Source: Lenzites betulinus (Eukaryota > Basidiomycota > Agaricomycetes > Polyporales > Polyporaceae). Taken from it: a stretch of 64,000 bases of DNA. The translations under genes were made by a program, and so were the position numbers. This document shows, in pieces, positions 54,979 through 64,000 of this stretch (position 1 is the first letter of the stretch; each line of letters begins with the position of its first letter). The stretch is from contig JABYQU010000015.1 in assembly GCA_022264855.1 (NCBI GenBank), forward strand, positions 1 to 64,000, given 5' to 3'. The notes beneath the pieces were generated by a model that saw only the letters and a program-made list of their open reading frames with translations, was not told the DNA's origin and did no database searches.

Positions 54979-56382
54979 ATGTCGATCACCTATGCTCCTC
55001 CTGTCGACATCGTTGCTCGGCCGATCGTTGCAAAGGAGCGTCGCAGAGGCCCCGCGTTGACTCGTGAGCGACGCCTCGAGATCGCGGCAGAACGTCGTGT
55101 CAAGACCGCTCAGATCGAAGAGGAGCTAGGGAAGTGGTATGAAGCCAGCATCGCGCTCTCGGAGGATCTAAGCCGACGCTTCCCGTCCAAGAAGCCGGAA
55201 GCTTACCTCTATCAGATGCTTTCCGGAGCACTCAAGAGCGGCAAGACACGCGAGCCGAACGCGTACAACGCCTGGATCCACTCACTCGCGAAGGACGGCA
55301 GTAAGTCCTTTTGTGATTCATTTTACTGTCCCTCATAGCTCTCTCAGAATAGCTTAGCGTCAAGGAACTCGATGCTGAAAACATCGAGGAGTATCATAAG
55401 CTCTCCGCGAAAGAGAAGGCCGCTCTCAAGGCTGAATTGGCAGAGGAGCGGAATTCCCGACAGTTCGGTGCACGGATATCGCAGCGTGGGAGGACGCAGG
55501 ACGTCAACCACGTTTGTGAGAAGATTGAGGAACTTGTAAGCCTCGGCATTGGATTGGACGAGCGGAGTTTTCTAATTCACGCCCAGCTTCAAGGTCTCCA
55601 ACATCGCGTTGGCATCGAGGCCTTCATGTGCGTCGTGCGCAATACTCCCGACTACCCCCTCAAGCCTCGTTGGTGGTTCACATCGAACGCTCTCGACGAG
55701 TTCCTACGGGGCAATGTCCGCAAGTTCGAGCCTGAGAGGATTGGTGTGATGGCAGAGGCGTTCGCCATCGCCGGTTGCGATTACTTCAGTATGTCTACGC
55801 TCTACTACAGTCGAACCTCCGCTGATGTCGTGTGTGGCGTGGTTGTGGTAAAGACCAGCTGAAGAATACCGAGCAGAAGGCCGCCTTTCTCAAGAGTGAG
55901 ATTCGAGACATGGTCGTCGAAGCTCTCGGTAAGTACACCATTCTTGGTAGGGCCCGCGTGCATGTTGCTGACTTCTCTTAGTGTTAGCAACCGGCGATCC
56001 GGGCTCGACAATGAGCTATGTCAACTTCACCCGCGATATCGAGCTCGCTCACGGCGTTACCATCGACGGATGGACGCACCATCAGTTCTGCACGCCCTCC
56101 AAAATGAGCAGCACCCTTGGCCCCCTCAAGACCCTCTACGACGCACTCAAGAATAAGACCTGCAAGTTCGTCCGACTCTCCCCCTCCCAGCGCAGCAACA
56201 TCCAGAAACGGTACGAGGAGGAGCAGGCTGCAGGCGCGAAGGTACGCAAACCACGCTGCGACGCGGGCAAGAAGCGCAAGTCCAAGGACGCCGCGTCCGC
56301 TGGTACATCGAAGAAGGCGCGTGTCGATAACGACGACGACGCCAACGAAAGCGACGGCGGCGGCAGCTCCAACGACGTGTAG
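54979..56382 (+). CDS. KDZ element companion gene 2, with apparent frame break at intron 1
   Basis: Four exons are recognisable: 54979-55300, about 55353-55788, 55854-55928 and 55982-56382. Exons 2-4 join exactly in phase. Exon 1 (RRRGPALTRERRLEIAAERR, YNAWIHSLAKDG) and exon 2 (KELDAENIEEYHKLSAKEK) clearly belong together, but no combination of a GT donor and AG acceptor joins them in frame: every donor leaves one extra base, and the acceptors that would suit lead straight into TAG. This copy may therefore carry a one-base frameshift. The C-terminus is basic and Lys/Asp-rich (CDAGKKRKSKDAA), like a nuclear signal. The middle part contains PRWWFTSNALDEFLRG. Family unknown; similar proteins often sit beside KDZ or Tnp2 genes in mushrooms (recalled, not checked). 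Confidence 0.7.
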
Positions 56383-57553
56383 GTGCGCTTCCGTGCGCTT
56401 CATGCATGTTTCGACGCCGCCGTGACCCCCCGCTGCATCAGGCCCGGTGCGAGACAGGGAGGCCATACACGACACCTCCACGTACCGTGCCGCTCTTGCA
56501 CGAGGAGACCACGGACGACGCCGTCGCGCAAGGGGCCATATACGACACCTCCACGCGCTGCACATCCCTCGAACATCCTCGTTCGCCTTCATCGCTCTGT
56601 ACACATCCCCCCGCTATCTGGTCCCGGACGCTACTTCCAGTCCCGTTACTATACATACGTTAGCTTTCTATATAGTCCTACCGTTCGTCGTATATCGTTG
56701 CTATCGCGCTCTCGTACCGTACTTGCTGCCTCTATGTTTTCTCGTGCTATATACAGTTCGCCACGCTCCCTTACCGTCTATCATCTGTCGTATATGCTGT
56801 CGTTACCATATTCACATCGTTAACTGTACTTACTGTTCGTTTCCGCTCTCTCGTGTCATACTGCTCCTTATAGTCCTTAGCTGTCAGCTATTTTGTCGTA
56901 CATGCAGTTGTTTTGTTGCCGCTCATGAATGGACCATATCTCTTGCCCGGAAAGAGCCCTTGAGCTGAACCTGCGTGCTTCAGGTTACATCGATCATGCC
57001 CGTTCGTCACTAGAGCATGCACCCCCGACTTGACGAGTAGTGAATTCCTACTACCTTGGTGGCGATCGTTTGCGCCGCCGTGTATGTTATCATGAGGAAG
57101 CCTTGTACCTACTACAGGATCGTTACTATGCGGATTGGTGTTATTCTGCTCGGAATATAAGCACAAACGATGTACCCTTGAATGGTAGGCCGGCGAGAAC
57201 CTGTAATGGCGAAAACATGACTGAAGGTAGCCCACCCGGTGCACTATTCACCCTTCTATTGCAGTCCACTCAGCGTCGCTGCAGGAGAAAGCCCTCCACA
57301 GAGTAATACATACACCCATAGGGTGGATGAAGAACTGTACTGCATACATGTTACACTCAAGAGCTACTGTCTGTACACAAAAGGTGTCCACCCGTCGAGA
57401 GAGACTTCGTCCGGGACGAGGCTTCACAACTGCAGTTCACTCATTCTTTGTTCATTCAAACGAAGCATGCTCTCGTCGACATTCAAACATAAGTAGCATA
57501 CAATGTCCAGCATCACATAATACACAAGTACTCTACTACGAGGAGAGTGGTAG
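56383..57553. other. Non-coding spacer inside the KDZ element
   Basis: Separates convergent companion gene 2 and the transposase. 56620-56900 is CT- and TA-rich with repeated tatcg/tcgtat words. No further gene is supported. Confidence 0.5.
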
Positions 57554-60500
57554 CTATACATCATCCATGTCATTACCTAGGCTATCGAGAAACTTCACAA
57601 GGCGCCCCGAGTTCCTTACTCCTCCCGCCCCGGAAATACCGTCTGTATCGTCAACGTCAAGGTCCTTAGCGAAGGTACCTGAGTGCCCTACAGGATACAT
57701 ATCGGCGTGTATGTTCCCCGGGCTGATTCCGGGCGCGGGGCGCGGTACAACGAAGTCGTCGAATGCCACATCGGAACCGGCGATACTTACATGTATAGAC
57801 GGGACGGTCGTCGTACCAGCCGCGATAACGAGGGCGACGGGAGACTCCCCTTGTGTGCTCACAGTAGGACGCGGCGGGACATCGAAGGCCGCGCCGATGA
57901 CAGTGCCGGACGCGCTCCCTCTTGTGGTCGCCGAGGCGTCCGTGCCGGTATTCACCATACCGACGGCCACGCCGGTGTTCGCAGGCATAGACGTGGGGGG
58001 AGATGGGGCCGGAGTGTCTATTACCATAGCGGTGTCGGTGGCGGGGACGGTCGTGCTCCCGGCAGTCGGTGTCGCAGAATGCGATTGCGCTGTGGTGTCC
58101 GTCGCGCCGGGAATGTTGGCGGTATATGCTGCCCATGGTGGCAACGGGACGCCGACCAGCAACGACTTGTTGCGTCCGACACGATAGCCGTACCTGAGGG
58201 TTCCGGAGAACCCGGGGAGTTGCGATGTCTTCAAGAGCCAGGCCACAGTTTTCTCATTGACGACGTTGAGGTACTGCTGGCGGAGGGCGAGCTCGCGCGC
58301 GAGCGTTGGAGACATATCACGCACAGTAGCGGCGGCATGATAATGGTCGACGTGGTCGTCCACCATCGCGGAGAACAGGCGCGAAATCTCGACATTCAAC
58401 CGGGCGATCTCCTCACGTGCCCGCTTGACGTTGAAGTACACGCCCATTGCGTCGCGGTGAGTGCGTTGCGCCCAGGGCTTCTCGCGGATATCCTGGCGAG
58501 TCTCGCGCAAAAGATCGAACTCGCCGAGGGAGACGAGTTCCATGACCTCGGCCACGGATAGCTCCGGTTTCGGAGGCTTGAGCTCGCCCGCGTACCGATT
58601 GTACTTTGCAAGAGCTTTCCGGATGGCCTCGGCGCGAGTCTTAAGGGCTTTGCCGATCTTGTCGCGCAATTTGTAGCCTGTGAGTAGCAGTAAGCACGGT
58701 AATGTAGCGGAGGAGTCGAAACGTACATACCAACACCGTTAAGCCCAAGCTTGTTGAGCTCGAACAACCTCTGCACGACGAGACGCTCCAGATTGTCGAG
58801 AGCGAGTCGATACTTCCTCCGATCAAGCTCGGCGCAGGCCTTCACGTACTCATCGCAGTTCGGTAACCACGGCGTGTCCAGGTCGAGGGCTTCCACCAGG
58901 CGATTGACTTCTTCTTGGGCCTGCTGTACGCGCTTTGGCGCGGCGGTGTACTCTCGGCGAATACGGCGGATCTCGGTCTCCGTGATTCCCTCCTTGATGA
59001 TTAGCACGTCAAGGTTCCGGAATCTGTCGATAGCGACGCGGTCCTTCTTCCTGCTATCTATTAGCCTATGTACTAGAAGTTCTACTATATGGGACTACTC
59101 ACCCAGCGTCCTCGAGTTTCCGTAGAGCTTGGGCATACTCCAACTTCAGTGTGTACTCGGCAGGCTCACTCTTCAACCCAAGGAGGTAGTCGCGCTCCTC
59201 CTGCAGGTAACGCTCAAAATTGCCCGCGGCGATCTTGAGGTCACGCTGATAGACGTCTAGAGCTCGCTCGCCATCGTCGATGATTTGAAGAGCTTGACGG
59301 TAGTTATTGAAAATGAACTTGCCTGAAAACAATGAGCTTCAAAACGTATATATATGTATATAGCGTAAACACTCACCCGCTTCCGCATGCTTCAACTTGT
59401 TCCAGTGCTGGATATGACCTTCGATTGCTTGGTGGCGGTGGAAATCGGACGACAGTCGGGTCCCTGAGGCGAGGGCGTTCGACGACGAGAAAAAGTGTTC
59501 ACACCCCTCGAAGTCTTCCTTGCCGGCCCCCGCGCGGTACATCGGGTGCCAGTCAAGTTGACATGCACGGTTGTGACTATGGCCGTGGAACGCCGGGACG
59601 ATAGGCTCGATAACTCCCTTCGCGCGAGGCCCTAGCGTACTCTTCTGCAGGATCTTGGCGAACTCGCATCCGATGTCATACCCTAGGACGATCTTCATAT
59701 CCTTGCCATATACGTCGAGCAGCTTGTTCACGATCGCAAGAGGGTACTTCATTCTATGAGGGATCAGTATAGTGTAAGAACATCAACAAGAAGACTTACA
59801 GCTCACCGCTACGTATCATGTCACACAACACGAGGACCTGACCGTGCCGGCAAAGCGTCGCGAAGATCCCCGTGATCTGGAAAAGAGTGAACATCTTCTT
59901 GCGAGCTTCGGGTCCGGCATTTCGCCACCGTTCGGCGCAGAGCGATGTACCCTCAGACGGCTCGTCGACGTGGTTCGTCACGGTGTCCTCGTTGATCCAT
60001 TCGGCCTCCTCGCGTTCGCCATCGTCGTTGCTGTCGAACTCGTCGCCATCGGCGGGCTTCTTGCGCTTACCTGCTTTGCTAGACTTCGCCGCGTTGGCAG
60101 GTAACTTGCCGGAAGCCTTTGAATGACTGGCATCGGCGTTGCGCGTGGAGAGTGAGGCTGACAGCGCTGATGTGGCAGAAGATGACGCGACGGCAGCCGC
60201 CGATGGCGCTGCCCGTCTCTGATTGAGGCGATCAGTAGAGAGACCGATGTGATAAAAGTATTGAAGTTCGTACCTGCTGTGCATCACGGACCTCATCCTT
60301 GAAGATATCGACCTCCTCGTTGGTCAGATAGAGGTCGGTCCTGGTTGTCCTGAGGTCAACGCGGCGCTCGCCGCTACGGAACGAGTCATCCACGAGTTTC
60401 AGCGAGGAGTTGCCATCCATGGTGGCAAGGAGGACGGGCGGGGCCTCCTCGCCTTCTAAGACATAGAGGCAGGGAGCGCACGCGTTACGCATACGCCATT

Positions 60501-61594
60501 CCGGCTCGTGGCGGCCCAAGGCTTCCTTCACACGGGTATCGATGCCATGCAGGACGTCCAGATAGACATCGAAGCAGGCAGAAAACTGCTCTGCCATCGT
60601 TGAGAGGAAGGCGCGCTTAGAAAGAATCAGCTAGGTGTCGTGCCACAAAGAGGCAACACTTACGAGTTGCAGGCCACATAGACCTTGGCAGAAAGCCTGG
60701 ATACTGAGACGCGGACACACAGCGTGCAGCTGGCGGTAGCATTCTAGCACCTGGAAGGAAATGGCGACGACGGGGGACACTGGTGAGACACCGAGATAGC
60801 CTTGTGTCGCCAATGTGACGTTGGCTAGCTCAGACGGGGATGAGGGGGAGAAGGAGGCCGAAACAGAGTCTGTGGAGTCTTAGCATACTAGCACACCTAC
60901 AAGGAACACATAATGTGCTTACCGTAGATGCGAACGACGAATATATTCCAACTAACAGTCGAGGTGTCGGAGTCGGGCGTCGTTGGATGCTCGGACGAGT
61001 CCGGGAGGACATCGTTAGGAGGGCTCGCGAATGGGGTCCCGTCGGACGCGGTTGGTGGGGAGTGCTTCCAGACGAGGTATGCGTCTATCAGCTGGGGGAG
61101 TTGTTTCGCCCACTCGATGTTCCGCAAATTGGTGCGATCACGTCGAGTTCTTTTGTCACGACGCACCCTGGGTGAGCTCGCGACGAACCCTTCCCTGCAA
61201 ATGAAACAGTACTCACCATTGATCCTCGAAGATCTCCCGGCACAGCTGGTCCTCTCCACCCTCGTGGCTGGCCAAAACGCCCTCTTCTCCCATAGGTACG
61301 GGATACAGGGGGATACCCTCCAACAGGCCGGGATCGACGTCCATTAGACCTTGTTGGTCTTCGTAGCTTAGCCCTGTCTTGATATGTCAGTATGTGATGT
61401 TTAAAGAGAGAGGCTGCAGAACAAAGCTGCTGCTCACCAGCTACTCGTTCCCGATACTTAGCATATGCCCGCTGTTGTCGATTAGCTCCATCGCGGAGGT
61501 TGTGCGACTTGGTGACACTCTTACGAGCGAAGCCACGCCCATAGCGAAGATTGACAGAGTTGGAAACCGAAGATTTAGCCTTGAAACCACTCAT
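57554..61594 (-). CDS. KDZ transposase, 1198 aa, intact
   Basis: Ten exons (61438-61594, 61217-61373, 60923-61194, 60664-60869, 60274-60615, 59800-60218, 59377-59753, 59103-59322, 58731-59053, 57554-58677) join in phase at all nine junctions. Family marks are VTLATQGYLGVSPVSPVVAI, HAVCPRLSIQAFCQGLCGLQ, the first catalytic Asp in LLATMDGNSSLKLVDDS, a Ser/Lys-rich insert, the second in MKIVLGYDIGCEFAKIL, FHGHSHNRACQLDWHPMY and the acidic DFEGCEHFFSSSNAL. The C-terminal half is helical (EVNRLVEALDLDTPWLPNCD, YRLALDNLERLVVQRLF) and ends in a Thr/Pro/Ala-rich tail. It would excise and insert the element through an RNase H-like fold. No stop or frameshift was found, so it could be active. Confidence 0.93.
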
Positions 61595-61929
61595 AGAGTG
61601 CGAACTTCGTAAAGAGGGACAAGGGGCGAGTGGGAGGCATGGTGGTGCGCTGGCAAGTGGAGGTAGGCGTCAAAACGGCGTGCGAACATTTCCTCATCGG
61701 CCGCCACTCCTAAAGCGGTATCCATCCGAATGCGGTAATGCGCGGGATCACAGCGCGCCTTTTATTATGCCGACTTCCGGCACTGTCCAAGTTACAAAGG
61801 CGAGTCTTCTCCTACTTAATACACATATAATGTCAGGAGCATGCACCTGTAGGCTTCTAATCTCATAATGTAACTACTAGCTCCAGTAAGTAAGTGCTGC
61901 AAGGCGCTTTAGAGAGCAACGGAAGCGCA
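61595..61929. promoter_or_regulatory. Upstream region of the KDZ transposase
   Basis: 335 bases between the transposase start and the right terminal repeat; must hold its promoter. A tacttaatacacatataat stretch at 61812-61830 is the only AT-rich block; no clear TATA box in the right orientation. Confidence 0.4.
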
Positions 61930-62411
61930 ATGAGCTGGCAGCAGGCGGGCGGCTGAATGCGGGCGGCAGGCGGAGGGAGCCCGGGAGAGCCGGGGAATCG
62001 TCCTGATTTAGAAGGAGGGCGCTTCGTGTATTATCGGGCGATGGGGAGATTATCAGGAGCAGTGATAAGGGAGCTGATAACGAGGGCGGGCTGATAAGAC
62101 GAAAAGGGAATCTGACGCGCGTCGGGAGACGTCGGGGGGCGGGAATTGATGCACGTGTTACGATACGTCTGGGCGGGCGGCGGGCTGTGGGTGCACAGGA
62201 CGGTGAGATAATAATGGAATGTGGGAAAGGGGGCCAGAACAGTGATGTCGCGTAGGCAGCGCTGATGGGATGGACCTACAGGAGGAGAGCGCTGGCAGAT
62301 AAAAGGGATTATTGGGAAGTAGGCAGAATCACGGAAACGGGGCTAATATGGCCGGGCGCATCAATCGTACTGTCCTGCCTAATTAGGTCCGATCCGTGGG
62401 ACGGTTAGGTG
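61930..62411 (-). repeat. Right terminal inverted repeat of the KDZ element (482 bases)
   Basis: Inverted partner of 52081-52575, lacking 13 bases present on the left. It is followed by the target duplication gcggtca at 62412-62418. Confidence 0.92.
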
Positions 62412-62418
62412 GCGGTCA

Positions 62419-62692
62419 AGCCCTCGCGAAAATGAAAAGACAAATACAACCAAATAGTCCGAGTGGCCACTCCGTGCCCCTCGGACTGCTCGCACCCGTG
62501 CTCGCCCCGCGAGCTCCGGAATGCCCCGCCGCCTCGATCTCTGACAGGCGCGGGATCCAGCCGCTCGCCCCGCTCTCCAGCGCTTCCTCGCCGCCTGCGC
62601 GTCCTTTGCCGTAACGCGCCCACGGGACCGTTCCGTACGCGCGACGCGTCTCCGCCTCGCGCATCTCCGTGCGCGTTCAAGAATCCTCAACA
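62419..62692 (-). repeat. Ty1/copia 3' LTR, part adjoining the polypurine tract
   Basis: On the minus strand the RT gene stop is followed at once by a purine tract (TTTGAGGGGGCG) and then TGTTGAGGATTC, the usual start of a copia 3' LTR, at 62692. The LTR runs to lower coordinates and is interrupted by the KDZ element at 62411. Confidence 0.65.
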
Positions 62693-62699
62693 CGCCCCC

Positions 62700-64000
62700 T
62701 CAAAGGGCGCGCAGTCCAAACATGACGTGGAGGTGGTCCAGGCGCGTGCGCGACAGCGGCTTTGTGAATACATCCGCCGGCATGTCCTCGGTGCACCGAT
62801 AGGCCAGGTCGATGTCCTCGCGCTCGACCGCTTCGCGTATGAAATGGTAGCGTATTCCGATGTGTTTCGTCCGAGCGTGGAATGCATTGTTTTTCGCCAG
62901 GTCCATGGCACTTTTGTTGTCGCTGTAGAGTCGTACGGAGTGCCCGGCAATGTCCTCATGAACGAGTTCGCCGAGGAGCGCCTTCAGCCATATCGCCTCC
63001 TTCGCGGCGTGGGTGATCCCGATGTACTCGGCTTCCGTAGACGACAGCGCCACGACAGCTTGTTTCTTCGCGGACCAAGAGATAGCTCCTCCGTCGAGAG
63101 TGTAGACGTACCCGCAGACTGAGTGGCGTGCATCGTCGCTAGTTCCCCAGTCCGCGTCGGTGAACCCCGCCAAGCCGTCCTTCCCGTGCCCGTATGTGAG
63201 CCAGAGGTCGCACGTCCCAATGAGGTAACATCCGAGTCGCTTCAGAGCTTCCCAGTGAGGTCGTCCCGGATTGCTCATGTACTGAGCTAGTCGATGGACG
63301 GTGTACGCGATGTCGGGCCGAGTCGTCACCGCAATGTACATGCACATCCCGACTCCCTCTCGGTAGGGCACATCGGCCATGTCAGCAATTGCGGCGGTAG
63401 TCGTTGGGCACTGCGTCTTGTTGAGTACTCCTCCAACGGCGATCGGCGTGCTCGCGATCTTCGCCCCCTCCAGGTGGAGAGTCCGGGTGAGCGTGTCTAT
63501 TGCCGACCTTTGTGCCAGACGCAGAGTTCCCGTCGCGCGGTCCCGCGCGACTTCGATCCCCAAGAGCCACGCGACTTCTCCGGCGTCCGTGATCGTGAAG
63601 CGACCTTTGATGCCTGCGCGGAATTCTTCGACCAGGTCAGGGGTCCCCGTCACGAGCATATCGTCGACGATGGTTCCTACCATGACCAGGGAGTCTCCGT
63701 CGTGCTTCACAAAGCAGGCATGGTCAGCCTCGCTCCTTGTCATGCCTAGCCCTTCCATCGCTTGTCGATACGTGCGGTACCATGCGCGCCCCGCTTGTTT
63801 GAGCCCATAGAGTGACTTCTTCAACTCGCATACGAGGTGCTCCTGTCCCGGGGCTGCTGTTCCAGGTGGTTGCCGCATGTAGATACGTTCGTCGAGGTCG
63901 CTGTTAAGATACGCGCTCTTGACGTCGAGTTGAATGAGCGGCCAGTCGTATCTTGCCGCGAGCGCGAGCATCGCTCGAAGTGAGCTCGATTTCGCGACGG
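62700..64000 (-). CDS. Ty1/copia polyprotein, RT-RNase H part (5' end outside window)
   Basis: Open from the window edge to a TGA at 62700. RT motifs: LIQLDVKSAYLNSDLDERIY, CELKKSLYGLKQAGRAWY, LVMVGTIVDDMLVTG with the catalytic VDD, and the VAWLLGIEVARD segment. RNase H follows: LAGFTDADWGTSDDARHSVC, VVALSSTEAEYIGI, LYSDNKSAMDLAKN, and KHIGIRYHFIREAV. All are typical of copia elements (order gag-PR-INT-RT-RH), and the frame is uninterrupted. The integrase and gag would lie beyond 64000. Confidence 0.95.
   Translation of the reverse strand, partial: VAKSSSLRAMLALAARYDWPLIQLDVKSAYLNSDLDERIYMRQPPGTAAPGQEHLVCELKKSLYGLKQAGRAWYRTYRQAMEGLGMTRSEADHACFVKHDGDSLVMVGTIVDDMLVTGTPDLVEEFRAGIKGRFTITDAGEVAWLLGIEVARDRATGTLRLAQRSAIDTLTRTLHLEGAKIASTPIAVGGVLNKTQCPTTTAAIADMADVPYREGVGMCMYIAVTTRPDIAYTVHRLAQYMSNPGRPHWEALKRLGCYLIGTCDLWLTYGHGKDGLAGFTDADWGTSDDARHSVCGYVYTLDGGAISWSAKKQAVVALSSTEAEYIGITHAAKEAIWLKALLGELVHEDIAGHSVRLYSDNKSAMDLAKNNAFHARTKHIGIRYHFIREAVEREDIDLAYRCTEDMPADVFTKPLSRTRLDHLHVMFGLRAL

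Larger units (their letters stand above)
52074..62418. mobile_element. KDZ (Kyakuja-Dileera-Zisupton) DNA transposon, 10.3 kb
   Basis: The element spans 52081-62411. Its ends are long inverted repeats (52081-52575 and 61930-62411) beginning cacctaaccgtcccacggat. The 7-mer gcggtca precedes the left end (52074-52080) and follows the right end (62412-62418): a target-site duplication. It contains an intact minus-strand KDZ transposase and two plus-strand genes. Joining the flanks without the element restores a palindrome, gcttgaccgc-tgc-gcggtcaagc, which confirms the borders. The near-identity of the long ends shows a recent insertion. KDZ elements are rare outside fungi and some animals, and are abundant in some mushrooms. 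Confidence 0.93.

Noticed and set aside
57327..58561. 286- and 292-codon plus-strand frames
   Set aside because: Antisense of the last exon of the KDZ transposase, without features of their own.
1..64000. tRNA, rRNA genes and CRISPR arrays
   Set aside because: I looked for box A/B-like motifs, cloverleaf-forming segments and spaced short repeats and found nothing convincing; reading by eye is not sensitive for tRNAs with introns.

Overview
The window looks like chromosomal DNA of a filamentous basidiomycete, probably an Agaricomycete. The genes are split by many 45-70 base introns with GT(A/G)-(C/T)AG borders, codon use is GC-rich, and genes sit close together on both strands. The mobile elements are types found in mushroom genomes: Tnp2-like and KDZ DNA transposons, a tyrosine-recombinase retrotransposon and Ty1/copia. 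Species cannot be told from the sequence. The gene models were built by hand by joining exons so that splice sites and reading phase agree; they have not been checked against transcripts or databases.

Layout. 1-599 is a near-identical second copy of the 3' part of a RING/LON gene that lies complete at 15510-18240. About 600-3357 and 10893-15500 are GC-rich, gene-free and carry degenerate tandem repeats. A three-gene DNA transposon with a Tnp2-like transposase (3365-10885, about 7.5 kb) sits between these two tracts, bounded by 31-base inverted repeats and a short direct repeat.

15.5-38.5 kb is mainly host genes: the RING/LON protein, three related F-box-type genes (19230, 22703, 24593) around dihydroorotase (20800-22125), glucose-6-phosphate dehydrogenase (26723-28665), a THOC5-like protein (28967-29813), a Ubc8/UBE2H-type E2 (30316-31226), four-helix membrane proteins (32.3-35.2 kb), and an unrecognised protein with a strong membrane hairpin (37044-38503).

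39097-46360 is a complete tyrosine-recombinase (Ngaro/PAT-like) retrotransposon. It has gag, RT-RNase H and recombinase frames and split direct repeats whose copies look identical, so it inserted recently. A second MARVEL-like gene (46732-48317) and a secreted PA-type protein gene (50219-51441) follow.

52081-62411 is a 10.3-kb KDZ transposon with almost identical terminal inverted repeats of 495 and 482 bases, a 7-base target duplication, an intact 10-exon transposase (1198 codons) and two companion genes. It has inserted into what appears to be the 3' LTR of a Ty1/copia element, whose RT-RNase H frame (minus strand, 62700-64000) runs off the window. Together the right half of the window records recent and nested mobile-element activity among conserved metabolic and ubiquitin-pathway genes.
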